Assembly (NCBI GenBank): GCA_023818865.1
Contig: JAMWDF010000096.1
Coordinates: 1-8,656, forward strand
DNA: 8,656 nucleotides
Origin: Candidatus Omnitrophota bacterium
Lineage (GTDB): Bacteria; Ratteibacteria; UBA8468; B48-G9; DSTR01
Direction: 5' to 3'
The position numbers and the translations under genes were made by a program. Below are positions 1 to 7,899 of the stretch, piece by piece. The notes under the pieces were generated by a model, which searched no databases, was not told the DNA's origin, and saw only the letters and a program-made list of their open reading frames with translations. Numbering within the stretch: the first letter of the stretch is position 1; every line of letters begins with the position of its first letter.

Positions 1-3000
1 TGTGTCTGGACGCCATTGTCCGGACCCTTTTCCGTCTGGTGATTACGCATAGGGGATTGCTGGAGTGGACAACTTCCAGTGAATCAGAACGACGATCAGA
101 AAGCAGCCTGTTTGAATTCTTCCGGCTAATGAGAATTTCTCCAATTTTAGCCTTGGTGGTTGGCCTGTCGCTGGCAAGGTTTTCCAAGGAAGCCCTTGTT
201 TTTGCAGAATTTTTTCTTTTGATGTGGCTGATTTCTCCGGCTATCGCTTGGTGGCTAAGCGAACCTTTAGTTACCTGGGAGCCGGGACTGAACGAGCGGC
301 AAATCTACTTTCTTCGCCGGGTGGCCAGAAGGACATGGAGTTTCTTCCAAACATTTATTAATGCCGGAACTCAGTGGTTACCACCGGATAATTATCAGGA
401 ATATCCTGTGCGTCGGTTGGCTCACCGAACTTCTCCTACCAACATGGGGCTGGCTTTGCTCGCCACTATGGCGGCGAGAGATTTTGGTTACCTTACAACC
501 GGTCAGTTAATTTTCCGACTGGAGCAAACCCTTAAAGCGATGAGTCGACTGAAACGTTTCCGGAAACATTTTTATAATTGGTATGACCTTAAGACCCTGG
601 AGCCCCTTGTTCCTTTCTATATTTCAACGGTTGACAGCGGAAACCTCGCTGGCCACTTGATTGTGTTATACCAAGCCCTGGAAGAAATTTCCGGACAACC
701 AATTTTTTCTAACCAATCTCTACCAGGTCTGAGTGATACTTTACACGTTCTTCTGGAAGTAACCGGCCAGGTGGAAAGGAAAGAATCAAGACAGTTACCA
801 CTTTTTTCCCGAGTGATGCGCGCCGGCTGGCGGGAGTTAACGAAAGAAATGGAGAAAGAAGTCACTTCACTTACTGATTTTCTTTCGCTGCTTGAAAAAA
901 TTAAGGAGATGCACCAGACAATGGAGGCAGAACTTCGGACCAGGGATCGAGAGGTCATCCGCTGGAGCCGGTGTTTGAGAGAGCACTATCAGGCCTATGA
1001 AGAAGAACTTAGGCTTCTGACCCCCTGGGTATTCCTTTTGAGACATCCACCGGCTGTCCCCGCCTGGTCGGAAGAGGTGAAAGAAACCTGGGAAGAAGTT
1101 TTGGGAAGGCTGAAGGCTAATCTAAGTTTAACTGAACTTAGTCAATTACCTGAGCGACTGGCTAGTCAATTTAGGGTCTTGGAGGAGTATGTCCAAAGCC
1201 ACTCCTTGTCAGATTGGCAGTCCTGGCTTAAAAAGGTTGAGGAATCCGTTTATGCAGGAGCCAGGCAAGCCGAGGAGCGACAGGCCCGGTTGCAGGCTCT
1301 GGCCCAGCAGAGTCTTGAGTTAAGTGAGATGGATTGGGATTTTCTCTATGATCGCTCCCGTCGATTACTGGTTCTCGGCTATCATGTGGCTGAACGCCGA
1401 CGCGACGATGTCTATTATGACTTACTGGCTTCCGAGGCCAGATTAGCAAGCTTTGTAGCAGTTGCCCGGGGATATCTGCCCCAGGAGCACTGGTTTTCGT
1501 TGAGCCGATTGTTCACCGGGGAAGGAGAAAATGCGGTTCTTCTTTCCTGGGGGGGGTCAATGTTTGAATATTTGATGCCACTTCTGGTGATGCCTAATTT
1601 CCCGAGAACACTTCTGGAACAGTCCTGCAAGGCAGCGGTTAAGCGTCAAATAGATTATGCTGCTGAACATGGAATACCCTGGGGAATTTCTGAAGCAGCT
1701 TACAATTCGGTTGATTCCAGCCATAATTATCAGTATGATTCCTTTGGCGTTCCTGGATTGGGTTTCCGGGCTGGCCTTTCTGAAGACCTGGTGGTAGCGC
1801 CTTACGCGTCTATGTTGGCCCTGATGGTTACTCCGGTCAAGGCCTGCCAGAATCTTGAACGCCTAAGACGGGAAGGCCTTTTGGCTCGGTTTGGTTTTTA
1901 TGAGGCTGTTGATTTTACCCCGGACAGGCTTGCACCCAATCAAAAGAAGGCGCTTATCCGGTGCTTTATGGCTCACCATCATGGAATGAGTTTGATAGCC
2001 ATTGCTAACGTTCTTCTTGATTGGCCAATGCCAAGAAGATTTAGACAGAATCCGTCATTTCGGGCAGCGGAACTGCTTCTCCATGAGCGAGTGCCGGAAT
2101 CTGAACCGTTTGAATGGGCTATTGAAGAAATGCCGAGATACCGACGAGTGGCCGAAGAAAGGCCGGCCTTGATGCGCATTTTCACTGAGCCCAACACACC
2201 GATGCCGGAGATCCATCTGCTTTCCAATGGTCGATACACGGTGATGATTACCAATACCGGATCGGGCTTCAGCTGCTGGGGAGATGTTTCCCTTACTCGA
2301 TGGCAGGAAGACTACACCCTGGACCACTGGGGAATGTTTTTTTATCTCAAAGATGTTTCTACCGGGCAAGTTTGGTCAGCCGGCTATCAGCCATTACGAC
2401 ACACAGGAAAAAGATATGAGGTCATTTTTTCCCAGGGGAGAGCGGAGCTGAGGCGGGTGGACGGTGACTTTATCACCCACACCGAGGTGGCTGTCTCCCC
2501 GGAGGATGACATTGAGCTACGGCGGATAAGGGTAACCAACCGTTCCTGGTCTGCTAGGACGATTGAGATTACTAGTTATGGAGAGGTTGTCTTATCTTCC
2601 CCGGCAGCCGATGCTACCCATCCGGCTTTTAGCAAGCTTTTCGTTCAAACCGAGATTTTGAAAGATAAACAGGCAATTCTTTGCACACGTCGTCCCCGGG
2701 CCGAAGGGGAACTTAAATTGTGGTTTTTTCATATGGCAACGGTTCACGGTGAGCCGGCTAGGTCAGTAAGTTTTGAGACAGACCGCTGCAAATTTATCGG
2801 CCGAGGAAGAACAGCTAGTGATCCAGTTGCTATGGAAGGACATTTAGCCAACAGTGAAGGGGCTGTTCTTGACCCGATTGTATCCGTCCGCTGTAATCTT
2901 ACTTTAGAGCCAGATGAAACAAGAATTGTGGACTTTATTTCCGGAGTGGCTTCCACCCGGGAAGAAGCGACAAGGTTGATCGATCGTTATCGCGATCCTG

Positions 3001-6000
3001 ACTTGGCCGGCCGAGTTTTCACTCTTGCCTGGACTCACAGTCAGGTGGTCCTCCATCAGCTAAACACTAGTGAGGCAGAAGCCCAGTTATACGGTCGGCT
3101 GGCTGGGTCCATTGTCTATGGGGGACCCCAAAGACGAGCAGCCCCGGGTATTCTCATCCGCAGCCGGGGGCAACAGTCAGGCTTATGGGCTTATGGTATT
3201 TCTGGGGATTTACCCATTGTTCTGGTTCGGGTTAGTGACGCCTCCCGGATAGAGTTAGTCCGCCAGGTTCTTCAGGCTCACGGTTACTGGCGAGCCAAAG
3301 GATTAAAGGTTGACCTAGTGATCTGGAATGAGGAGACTGGTAGTTACCGACAGGAATTGCAAGATGCGATTATTAATCTATTGGCTGGTTTCCCTGGGGC
3401 CAGTCTGGACACTCCTGGTGGGGTTTTCTTGCGGCGGATTGACCAAATGACTGAAGAAGACCGGATTTTAATGCAGTCAGCCGCCAGAATCATCCTTCAG
3501 GATACCCGGGGATTGCTGGCAGACCAAGTTTCTTACCGAAGTCGGCCGGAATCGCCTCCTCCGTTTCTACCTGGCCGGAGTAGACGAGTACATTCTGGTT
3601 CTGGGCTGACAGTTGACCATAACCTCAAGTTTTTTAACGATTATGGCGGATTTTCACCCGATGGTCGAGAGTATATTGTTTATGTCTGGCGAAGGAGGAT
3701 GACCCCGGCGCCGTGGGTGAATGTCATTGCCAACCAGTTTTTCGGTACGGTGGTATCTGAGGGAAGTCTAGGATACACCTGGGCTGAGAACGCTCACGAG
3801 TTTCGTTTAACACCCTGGTCCAACGACCCTATCTCTGACACCAGTGGAGAAGCGATTTACCTCCGGGATGAAGACACCGGGCATTTTTGGTCGGTCACAC
3901 CTTTACCGGCTGGAGGTCCGTGGCTGTACATAATCAGACACGGATTTGGCTATACTTCCTACCAATATGAAGAGGAAGGAATATTTTCTGATCTTCAGGT
4001 GTATGTAGCGACTGATGCTCCGGTAAAATTTTTCTTGCTGAAAATCCACAACCGGTCGGATCAGAATCGGAGACTGTCAGCCACTTCTTATGTGGAATGG
4101 GTATTAGGAGAGAAGCGTTCACAAACGGCTATGCATGTTTACACTGAGGCGGATAGCAAAACCGGCGCGATTCTTGCCAGAAACTACTTCAATATAGAGT
4201 TTGCTGACCGAATCGCTTTTTTAGACGTAGGAGAAGCGGAACATGAACCTTTAGAAAAGAGTTTAACCGGAGACCGAACAGAATTCCTTGGACGAAATGG
4301 ATGCCTTTCTTCTCCAGCAGCGATGAGGTATGAGCATCTTTCCGGGAGACTGGGGGCTAGTTTTGATCCCTGTGGAGCGGTTCAGGCCTTTTTCACCCTG
4401 GAGGCTGGAGAGGCAAAGGAAATAGTTTTCACCCTGGGTAGCGGGCATCATCTGGAGGAAGTTCGTTCTCTTATCGTCCGCCACCGGAATGTCAGAGCTG
4501 CTCGAGCCGCTCTCAATGAAGTGCGGAATCGCTGGCGGCAGTTACTCACTGAAGTAAGAATAGAAACTCCTGACGAAGCCTTAAATTTCTTGGCCAATGG
4601 TTGGTTGGTTTACCAGACGTTAGCCAGCCGTTTCCTTGGGCGAAGCGGGTTTTATCAATCCGGCGGAGCATTCGGTTTTCGCGATCAGTTACAGGATGCG
4701 ATGGCCTTGGTCCACCATGTGCCACAGCTGGTAAGAAGACACTTACTCCGGTGTGCTTCTCGGCAATTTCGGGAAGGGGATGTCCAGCACTGGTGGCACC
4801 CAAGAATCAACCGGGGAGTTCGCACGAGAATTTCGGATGACCTTTTGTGGTTGCCGGCGGCCACCTGCCGGTACATTGAGATTACCGGAGATGAAGAAAT
4901 TCTTAACCAACGGGCTCATTTTTTAGTAGGACGACCTTTACGACCTGAGGAACTTGATTATTATGACCTGCCTTATCAATCTGAAGAAACTGCTTCACTC
5001 TATGAGCATTGCGCTTTGGCAATTCGTCGGGCCTGTCGTTTCGGCGAACATGGTTTGCCTTTAATGGGCAGCGGTGATTGGAATGATGGAATGAATTTGG
5101 TGGGACATCAGGGGAAAGGAGAAAGTGTTTGGCTGGCTTTTTTCCTCTACTGGGTACTAACCAGTTTCGCTAAATTGGCTGAGAAAAGAAAGGATGAGGT
5201 TTTTGCTCAGAAATGTTCGGAGTTCGCCACCCAGCTGAAAAAGAATATAGAAGAACATGGTGGGGACGGTTTATGGTACCGGAGAGCCTACTTTGATAGC
5301 GGGACGGTGCTTGGTTCAGCCAGCAATCAGGATTGCCAGATTGATTCGTTACCTCAAAGCTGGGCCGTAATTTCTTCAGTTGGCCAGCCAGAACGACTTC
5401 GCCAGGCGATGAAAGCAGTGGATGAGCGATTGGTTGACCGGCAAGCCGGGTTGGTCAAACTTCTGGCGCCACCTTTTGACCAGGGGCCGGAAAATCCAGG
5501 CTATATTAAAGGCTATGTTCCTGGGGTGAGAGAAAATGGTGGTCAGTACACACATGCGGCGGTCTGGGTAGCGATTGCCCTGGCGAAACTTAATGAAGCC
5601 GATCTGGCCTGGGAATTGATGCGGCTGCTTAACCCGATTAATCGTTGTCAGTCAACAGCGGCAGTGGAAAGGTACGCTGTTGAACCCTATGTCGTGGCGG
5701 CTGATGTTTATGCGGTGAGGCCTCATATCGGCCGAGGTGGTTGGACTTGGTATACCGGGGCGGCTGGCTGGATGTATCAGCTAATACTGGAATGGCTCCT
5801 CGGTTTGAAACGAAGAGGAAACCAGATTGAAATTTCGCCATGCATTCCGCGAGAATGGCCGTCATACGCGATTTATTACCGCTATGGTCGGAGTATGTAT
5901 CGTCTGAATATTCAGCGGAAAGGCCCAGGGATGAACGTGGTGGGCATAAGAATTGACGGTGAGCAGCAACCGGAACGATCTTTTTGTCTGGTTGATGATT

Positions 6001-6035
6001 CCCGGGAGCATAACGTGGAGATCTGGCTTAGTTGA
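1..6035 (+). CDS. ndvB: Cyclic beta-1,2-glucan synthase, C-terminal part (5' partial; GH189-like and GH94 domains)
   Basis: The enzyme makes cyclic beta-1,2-glucan from UDP-glucose at the inner membrane. The frame is open to the left edge (first full codon at 3; 2010 residues visible, numbered from there). The 12 residues before the GTG at 39 (CLDAIVRTLFRL) look family-like, so that GTG is internal. Full-length CGS proteins are about 2800 residues, so the GT84 synthase part is expected upstream. Seen in order: two membrane segments (about 45-60 and 64-85); the glucoamylase-like cyclisation domain with RTSPTNMG (142-149), FYNWYD (190-195), STVDSGNLAGHL (208-219), a charged helical stretch (about 230-470), WGISEAAYNS with E564, FYEAVDFTP with E634, and AHHHGM (657-662); two GH94-type beta-sandwich regions (about 725-1000 and 1205-1500); and the GH94 barrel with RDQLQDAM (1560-1567), RTRISDDLLWLP (D1612/D1613), GDWNDGMN (from 1691), NGGQYTH (1845-1851) and GGWTWYTGAAGW (1912-1923). 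The frame is intact to TGA at 6033-6035. Family call is firm; the symbol is by analogy. Confidence 0.93.
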   Translation, partial: CLDAIVRTLFRLVITHRGLLEWTTSSESERRSESSLFEFFRLMRISPILALVVGLSLARFSKEALVFAEFFLLMWLISPAIAWWLSEPLVTWEPGLNERQIYFLRRVARRTWSFFQTFINAGTQWLPPDNYQEYPVRRLAHRTSPTNMGLALLATMAARDFGYLTTGQLIFRLEQTLKAMSRLKRFRKHFYNWYDLKTLEPLVPFYISTVDSGNLAGHLIVLYQALEEISGQPIFSNQSLPGLSDTLHVLLEVTGQVERKESRQLPLFSRVMRAGWRELTKEMEKEVTSLTDFLSLLEKIKEMHQTMEAELRTRDREVIRWSRCLREHYQAYEEELRLLTPWVFLLRHPPAVPAWSEEVKETWEEVLGRLKANLSLTELSQLPERLASQFRVLEEYVQSHSLSDWQSWLKKVEESVYAGARQAEERQARLQALAQQSLELSEMDWDFLYDRSRRLLVLGYHVAERRRDDVYYDLLASEARLASFVAVARGYLPQEHWFSLSRLFTGEGENAVLLSWGGSMFEYLMPLLVMPNFPRTLLEQSCKAAVKRQIDYAAEHGIPWGISEAAYNSVDSSHNYQYDSFGVPGLGFRAGLSEDLVVAPYASMLALMVTPVKACQNLERLRREGLLARFGFYEAVDFTPDRLAPNQKKALIRCFMAHHHGMSLIAIANVLLDWPMPRRFRQNPSFRAAELLLHERVPESEPFEWAIEEMPRYRRVAEERPALMRIFTEPNTPMPEIHLLSNGRYTVMITNTGSGFSCWGDVSLTRWQEDYTLDHWGMFFYLKDVSTGQVWSAGYQPLRHTGKRYEVIFSQGRAELRRVDGDFITHTEVAVSPEDDIELRRIRVTNRSWSARTIEITSYGEVVLSSPAADATHPAFSKLFVQTEILKDKQAILCTRRPRAEGELKLWFFHMATVHGEPARSVSFETDRCKFIGRGRTASDPVAMEGHLANSEGAVLDPIVSVRCNLTLEPDETRIVDFISGVASTREEATRLIDRYRDPDLAGRVFTLAWTHSQVVLHQLNTSEAEAQLYGRLAGSIVYGGPQRRAAPGILIRSRGQQSGLWAYGISGDLPIVLVRVSDASRIELVRQVLQAHGYWRAKGLKVDLVIWNEETGSYRQELQDAIINLLAGFPGASLDTPGGVFLRRIDQMTEEDRILMQSAARIILQDTRGLLADQVSYRSRPESPPPFLPGRSRRVHSGSGLTVDHNLKFFNDYGGFSPDGREYIVYVWRRRMTPAPWVNVIANQFFGTVVSEGSLGYTWAENAHEFRLTPWSNDPISDTSGEAIYLRDEDTGHFWSVTPLPAGGPWLYIIRHGFGYTSYQYEEEGIFSDLQVYVATDAPVKFFLLKIHNRSDQNRRLSATSYVEWVLGEKRSQTAMHVYTEADSKTGAILARNYFNIEFADRIAFLDVGEAEHEPLEKSLTGDRTEFLGRNGCLSSPAAMRYEHLSGRLGASFDPCGAVQAFFTLEAGEAKEIVFTLGSGHHLEEVRSLIVRHRNVRAARAALNEVRNRWRQLLTEVRIETPDEALNFLANGWLVYQTLASRFLGRSGFYQSGGAFGFRDQLQDAMALVHHVPQLVRRHLLRCASRQFREGDVQHWWHPRINRGVRTRISDDLLWLPAATCRYIEITGDEEILNQRAHFLVGRPLRPEELDYYDLPYQSEETASLYEHCALAIRRACRFGEHGLPLMGSGDWNDGMNLVGHQGKGESVWLAFFLYWVLTSFAKLAEKRKDEVFAQKCSEFATQLKKNIEEHGGDGLWYRRAYFDSGTVLGSASNQDCQIDSLPQSWAVISSVGQPERLRQAMKAVDERLVDRQAGLVKLLAPPFDQGPENPGYIKGYVPGVRENGGQYTHAAVWVAIALAKLNEADLAWELMRLLNPINRCQSTAAVERYAVEPYVVAADVYAVRPHIGRGGWTWYTGAAGWMYQLILEWLLGLKRRGNQIEISPCIPREWPSYAIYYRYGRSMYRLNIQRKGPGMNVVGIRIDGEQQPERSFCLVDDSREHNVEIWLS

Positions 6036-6045
6036 TCTTGGTTAA

Positions 6046-6957
6046 CTAAACCAGAAAACAGGCTACGGAATGGCCTCTTTTTATTTCCCTTAATTCTGGT
6101 TTCTCTCGCAAACATTTCTCCTGAAAATCTGGACACCAGCAAGCATAGCGGCAGCCGGTAGCAGTCACTTCTCTCAAAGAGGTTTTGATAGGTTGATAAA
6201 AAGAAGAAGCCAGGAGTGCCCGGGTATAAGGATGTCCTGGGCTTTTTAATATCTGGTCTGATTGACCAATTTCTACCAGGGTTCCCTGGTACAAAACAGC
6301 AATTCTGTCAGATAGCAATTCAATGAGCTTCAGATTATGCGAGATAAATAGATAGGTTAAGGAATAATCTTTTTTCAGCCTGAGGAAAAGGTTAAGAATC
6401 TGGGCTTGAATTGATAGGTCCAGGTTAGAAGTCGGTTCATCACAGACGAGGAACTTTGGTTGGGGTCCGAGAGCTCTGGCAATGGCTAATCTTTGTCTTT
6501 GTCCTCCGCTGAATTGATGTGGCCACCGGTTAAAATCATTCCGATTGAGTCCAACCTGCTCCAACAACTCATACGCCCTCGTCACCTTTTCCCGGGCACT
6601 GCCAGAAATGCCCTCCATCAAAATTTCACCAGCTCTTATCCGGGGATTGAGAGAGCGATAAGGGTCTTGAAACACTATTTGAAAATATTTTCTCCAGGGA
6701 CGCAGGCCAGTTTCGGAAAGAGAAGTGATGTCTTTCCCCAGAAATGATATTTGCCCGCGACTCACTGGCAACAGTCGAATAATAAGTTTGCCAAGGGTGC
6801 TTTTGCCACTGCCGCTCTCGCCCACCAATCCCAGTGTTTCCCCTGCGTATATATTGAAGGTCACAGCCTCAATGGCTGTGACCTTAACCAAGCGGCCAGT
6901 GGAATCTCTTACCTGATAAATCTTACTGACATTTCTTATCTCGTACAGCCGTTCCAT
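6046..6957 (-). CDS. oppF: Oligopeptide/dipeptide-type ABC transporter ATP-binding protein (OppF/DppF)
   Basis: A 303-residue cytoplasmic ATPase that pairs with OppD to power an Opp/Dpp importer. It has a full ABC domain: Walker A GESGSGKST (46-54), Q-loop FQDP (Q97), signature FSGGQRQR (149-156), Walker B and catalytic Glu in FLVCDEP (D173, E174), D-loop SNLD (177-180) and H-loop H207 in FISHN. After GHPYTRALL (241-249) comes the C-terminal oligopeptide-transporter region with Cys269, 275, 282 and 300. This is the C-x5-C-x6-C-x17-C pattern that holds an iron-sulphur cluster in some family members; Cys273 is extra. At 303 residues it is slightly shorter than many OppF proteins. The ATG at 6957 lies 35 nt inside oppD and has a good ribosome site. 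It is the last gene of the operon and ends with TAG at 6048-6046, 10 nt from the convergent gene's stop. The substrate cannot be read from the ATPase; peptide, nickel and oligosaccharide importers share this family. Confidence 0.93.
   Translation of the reverse strand: MERLYEIRNVSKIYQVRDSTGRLVKVTAIEAVTFNIYAGETLGLVGESGSGKSTLGKLIIRLLPVSRGQISFLGKDITSLSETGLRPWRKYFQIVFQDPYRSLNPRIRAGEILMEGISGSAREKVTRAYELLEQVGLNRNDFNRWPHQFSGGQRQRLAIARALGPQPKFLVCDEPTSNLDLSIQAQILNLFLRLKKDYSLTYLFISHNLKLIELLSDRIAVLYQGTLVEIGQSDQILKSPGHPYTRALLASSFYQPIKTSLREVTATGCRYACWCPDFQEKCLREKPELREIKRGHSVACFLV
6060..6086 (+). terminator. Rho-independent terminator of the glucan synthase gene, inside the 3' end of oppF
   Basis: A six-pair stem AGGCTA/TGGCCT (6060-6065 and 6071-6076, one G-U pair) closes a five-base loop CGGAA. 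It is followed by C and then TTTTTATTT (6078-6086). A run AAAA at 6055-6058 can pair with the first Ts across a C-C mismatch, lengthening the stem. It lies 24 nt after the stop codon of the + strand gene. On the opposite strand the G-U pair becomes a C-A mismatch and the U tract is weaker (GTTTTCTGG), so the signal mainly serves the + strand. The stem is short, so its strength is uncertain. Confidence 0.6.
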
Positions 6958-7897
6958 AGCGAAAACACCTCACCTGAGTGCTATCAACCAAGGTAAAATC
7001 TGGTTCCTCTGTTGTACAAATTTTCTGAGTATAGCTACAGCGGGGGTGAAAAGGACAGCCAGACGGTAAATTCTGGAAATCAGGCACGCTGCCAGGAATG
7101 GTTTCAATAGTAGCCTTTGGTTTGTATCTTTCAGGTAAACAGCCGATTAATCCTTGAGTGTACGGATGTTGCGGCTGATTAAAAATTTTTTCCGCTGGTC
7201 CGGTTTCCACAATTGTCCCGGCGTACATAACGGCGATCCTGGTAGCAAAAAATCTAGCCAGGGCAATGTCATGGGTGATAAAAAGGACTGCCAAATGATG
7301 TTTTTCCCTGAGGGTTTTCATCAGGGTAACAATCTGCATGGCCGTGGTAACATCCAGAGAAGTGGTTGGCTCATCCGCAATTAGCAGGGAAGGGTGATTT
7401 ACCAGAGCCATAGCAATCAAGCTCCGTTGTTGCATCCCTCCACTTAATTGATGAGGGTAATACCAGTAGTGTTTTCCTTCCAATCCGACTTCCTTGAGTA
7501 TGGCAAAAGTTTTTTCTCTCTTTTCCCGGCGGGAAAAACTCCCCTTGATGCCTTCTTCTATTTGGTTGCCAATGGTAAAAACTGGGTTAAGATAAGCAGA
7601 TGGCTCCTGAAAAACCAGGCCTATCTTTATTCCCCGAATGTTTTCCATTTCTTTTTCCGAAAGCAGAACCAGGTCAATTCCTGAAAGATTAATCTTCCCT
7701 TGTTCTAAAATGGCATTTTTAGGTAGAAGCCTGGCTACAGAGAGAGCCGTCATGGTTTTCCCACAGCCACTTTCTCCAACCAGAGCTAGGGCTTCTCCTT
7801 TTGCTATTTCCAGTTCCATGCCGGAGAGAATACTTACGCTCCTTTTCGCTCCTCGGAACGAGACACCAAGATCGTTCACCTGCAAAACCGTTTCCAT
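6923..7897 (-). CDS. oppD: Oligopeptide/dipeptide-type ABC transporter ATP-binding protein (OppD/DppD)
   Basis: A 324-residue cytoplasmic ATPase, the usual length for OppD/DppD, partner of OppF. It shows Walker A GESGCGKT (41-48), Q-loop FQEP (Q97), signature LSGGMQQR (151-158), Walker B plus catalytic Glu in LLIADEP (D175, E176), D-loop TSLD (179-182) and H-loop H209 in FITHD. The C-terminal oligopeptide-transporter region has GCPFHPRC with Cys281, 287, 294 and 311 (C-x5-C-x6-C-x16-C), the canonical iron-sulphur ligand set reported for DppD-type ATPases. The frame is open back to an ATG at 8035. I chose the ATG at 7897 because METVLQVNDLGVSF is where family members begin and the longer version would overlap oppC by 136 nt. 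The start lies 2 nt after the oppC stop and has no clear Shine-Dalgarno, so it is probably translated by coupling. The 3' end (TAA at 6925-6923) overlaps oppF. Start moderately sure, function sure at family level. Confidence 0.93.
   Translation of the reverse strand: METVLQVNDLGVSFRGAKRSVSILSGMELEIAKGEALALVGESGCGKTMTALSVARLLPKNAILEQGKINLSGIDLVLLSEKEMENIRGIKIGLVFQEPSAYLNPVFTIGNQIEEGIKGSFSRREKREKTFAILKEVGLEGKHYWYYPHQLSGGMQQRSLIAMALVNHPSLLIADEPTTSLDVTTAMQIVTLMKTLREKHHLAVLFITHDIALARFFATRIAVMYAGTIVETGPAEKIFNQPQHPYTQGLIGCLPERYKPKATIETIPGSVPDFQNLPSGCPFHPRCSYTQKICTTEEPDFTLVDSTQVRCFRYGTAVRDKKCQ
6966..6975 (-). promoter_or_regulatory. Ribosome binding site of oppF, inside oppD
   Basis: Read on the - strand, AGGTGAGGTG lies just upstream of the ATG at 6957, with GAGGTG ending 8 nt before it. 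The site is within the coding sequence of oppD, about 40-50 nt before the oppD stop. It supports the ATG at 6957 as the oppF start and fits translational coupling. Confidence 0.7.
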
Positions 7898-7899
7898 TT

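Noticed and set aside
2974..2999. Cluster of GATC and CGATCG palindromes
   Set aside because: It falls in coding sequence with several Asp, Arg and Ile codons, and there is no spacing or repetition that suggests an operator or origin.
617..5865. Open frames of 60-113 codons on both strands across the glucan synthase gene
   Set aside because: They overlap a conserved long coding frame, show no recognisable domains and have low-complexity or basic composition typical of out-of-frame reading.
6039..6053. Inverted repeat TGGTT-AACTA-AACCA in the convergent gap
   Set aside because: Only five pairs and no T tract on either strand. Its loop holds the oppF stop codon. Probably chance, at most an accessory to the terminator next to it.
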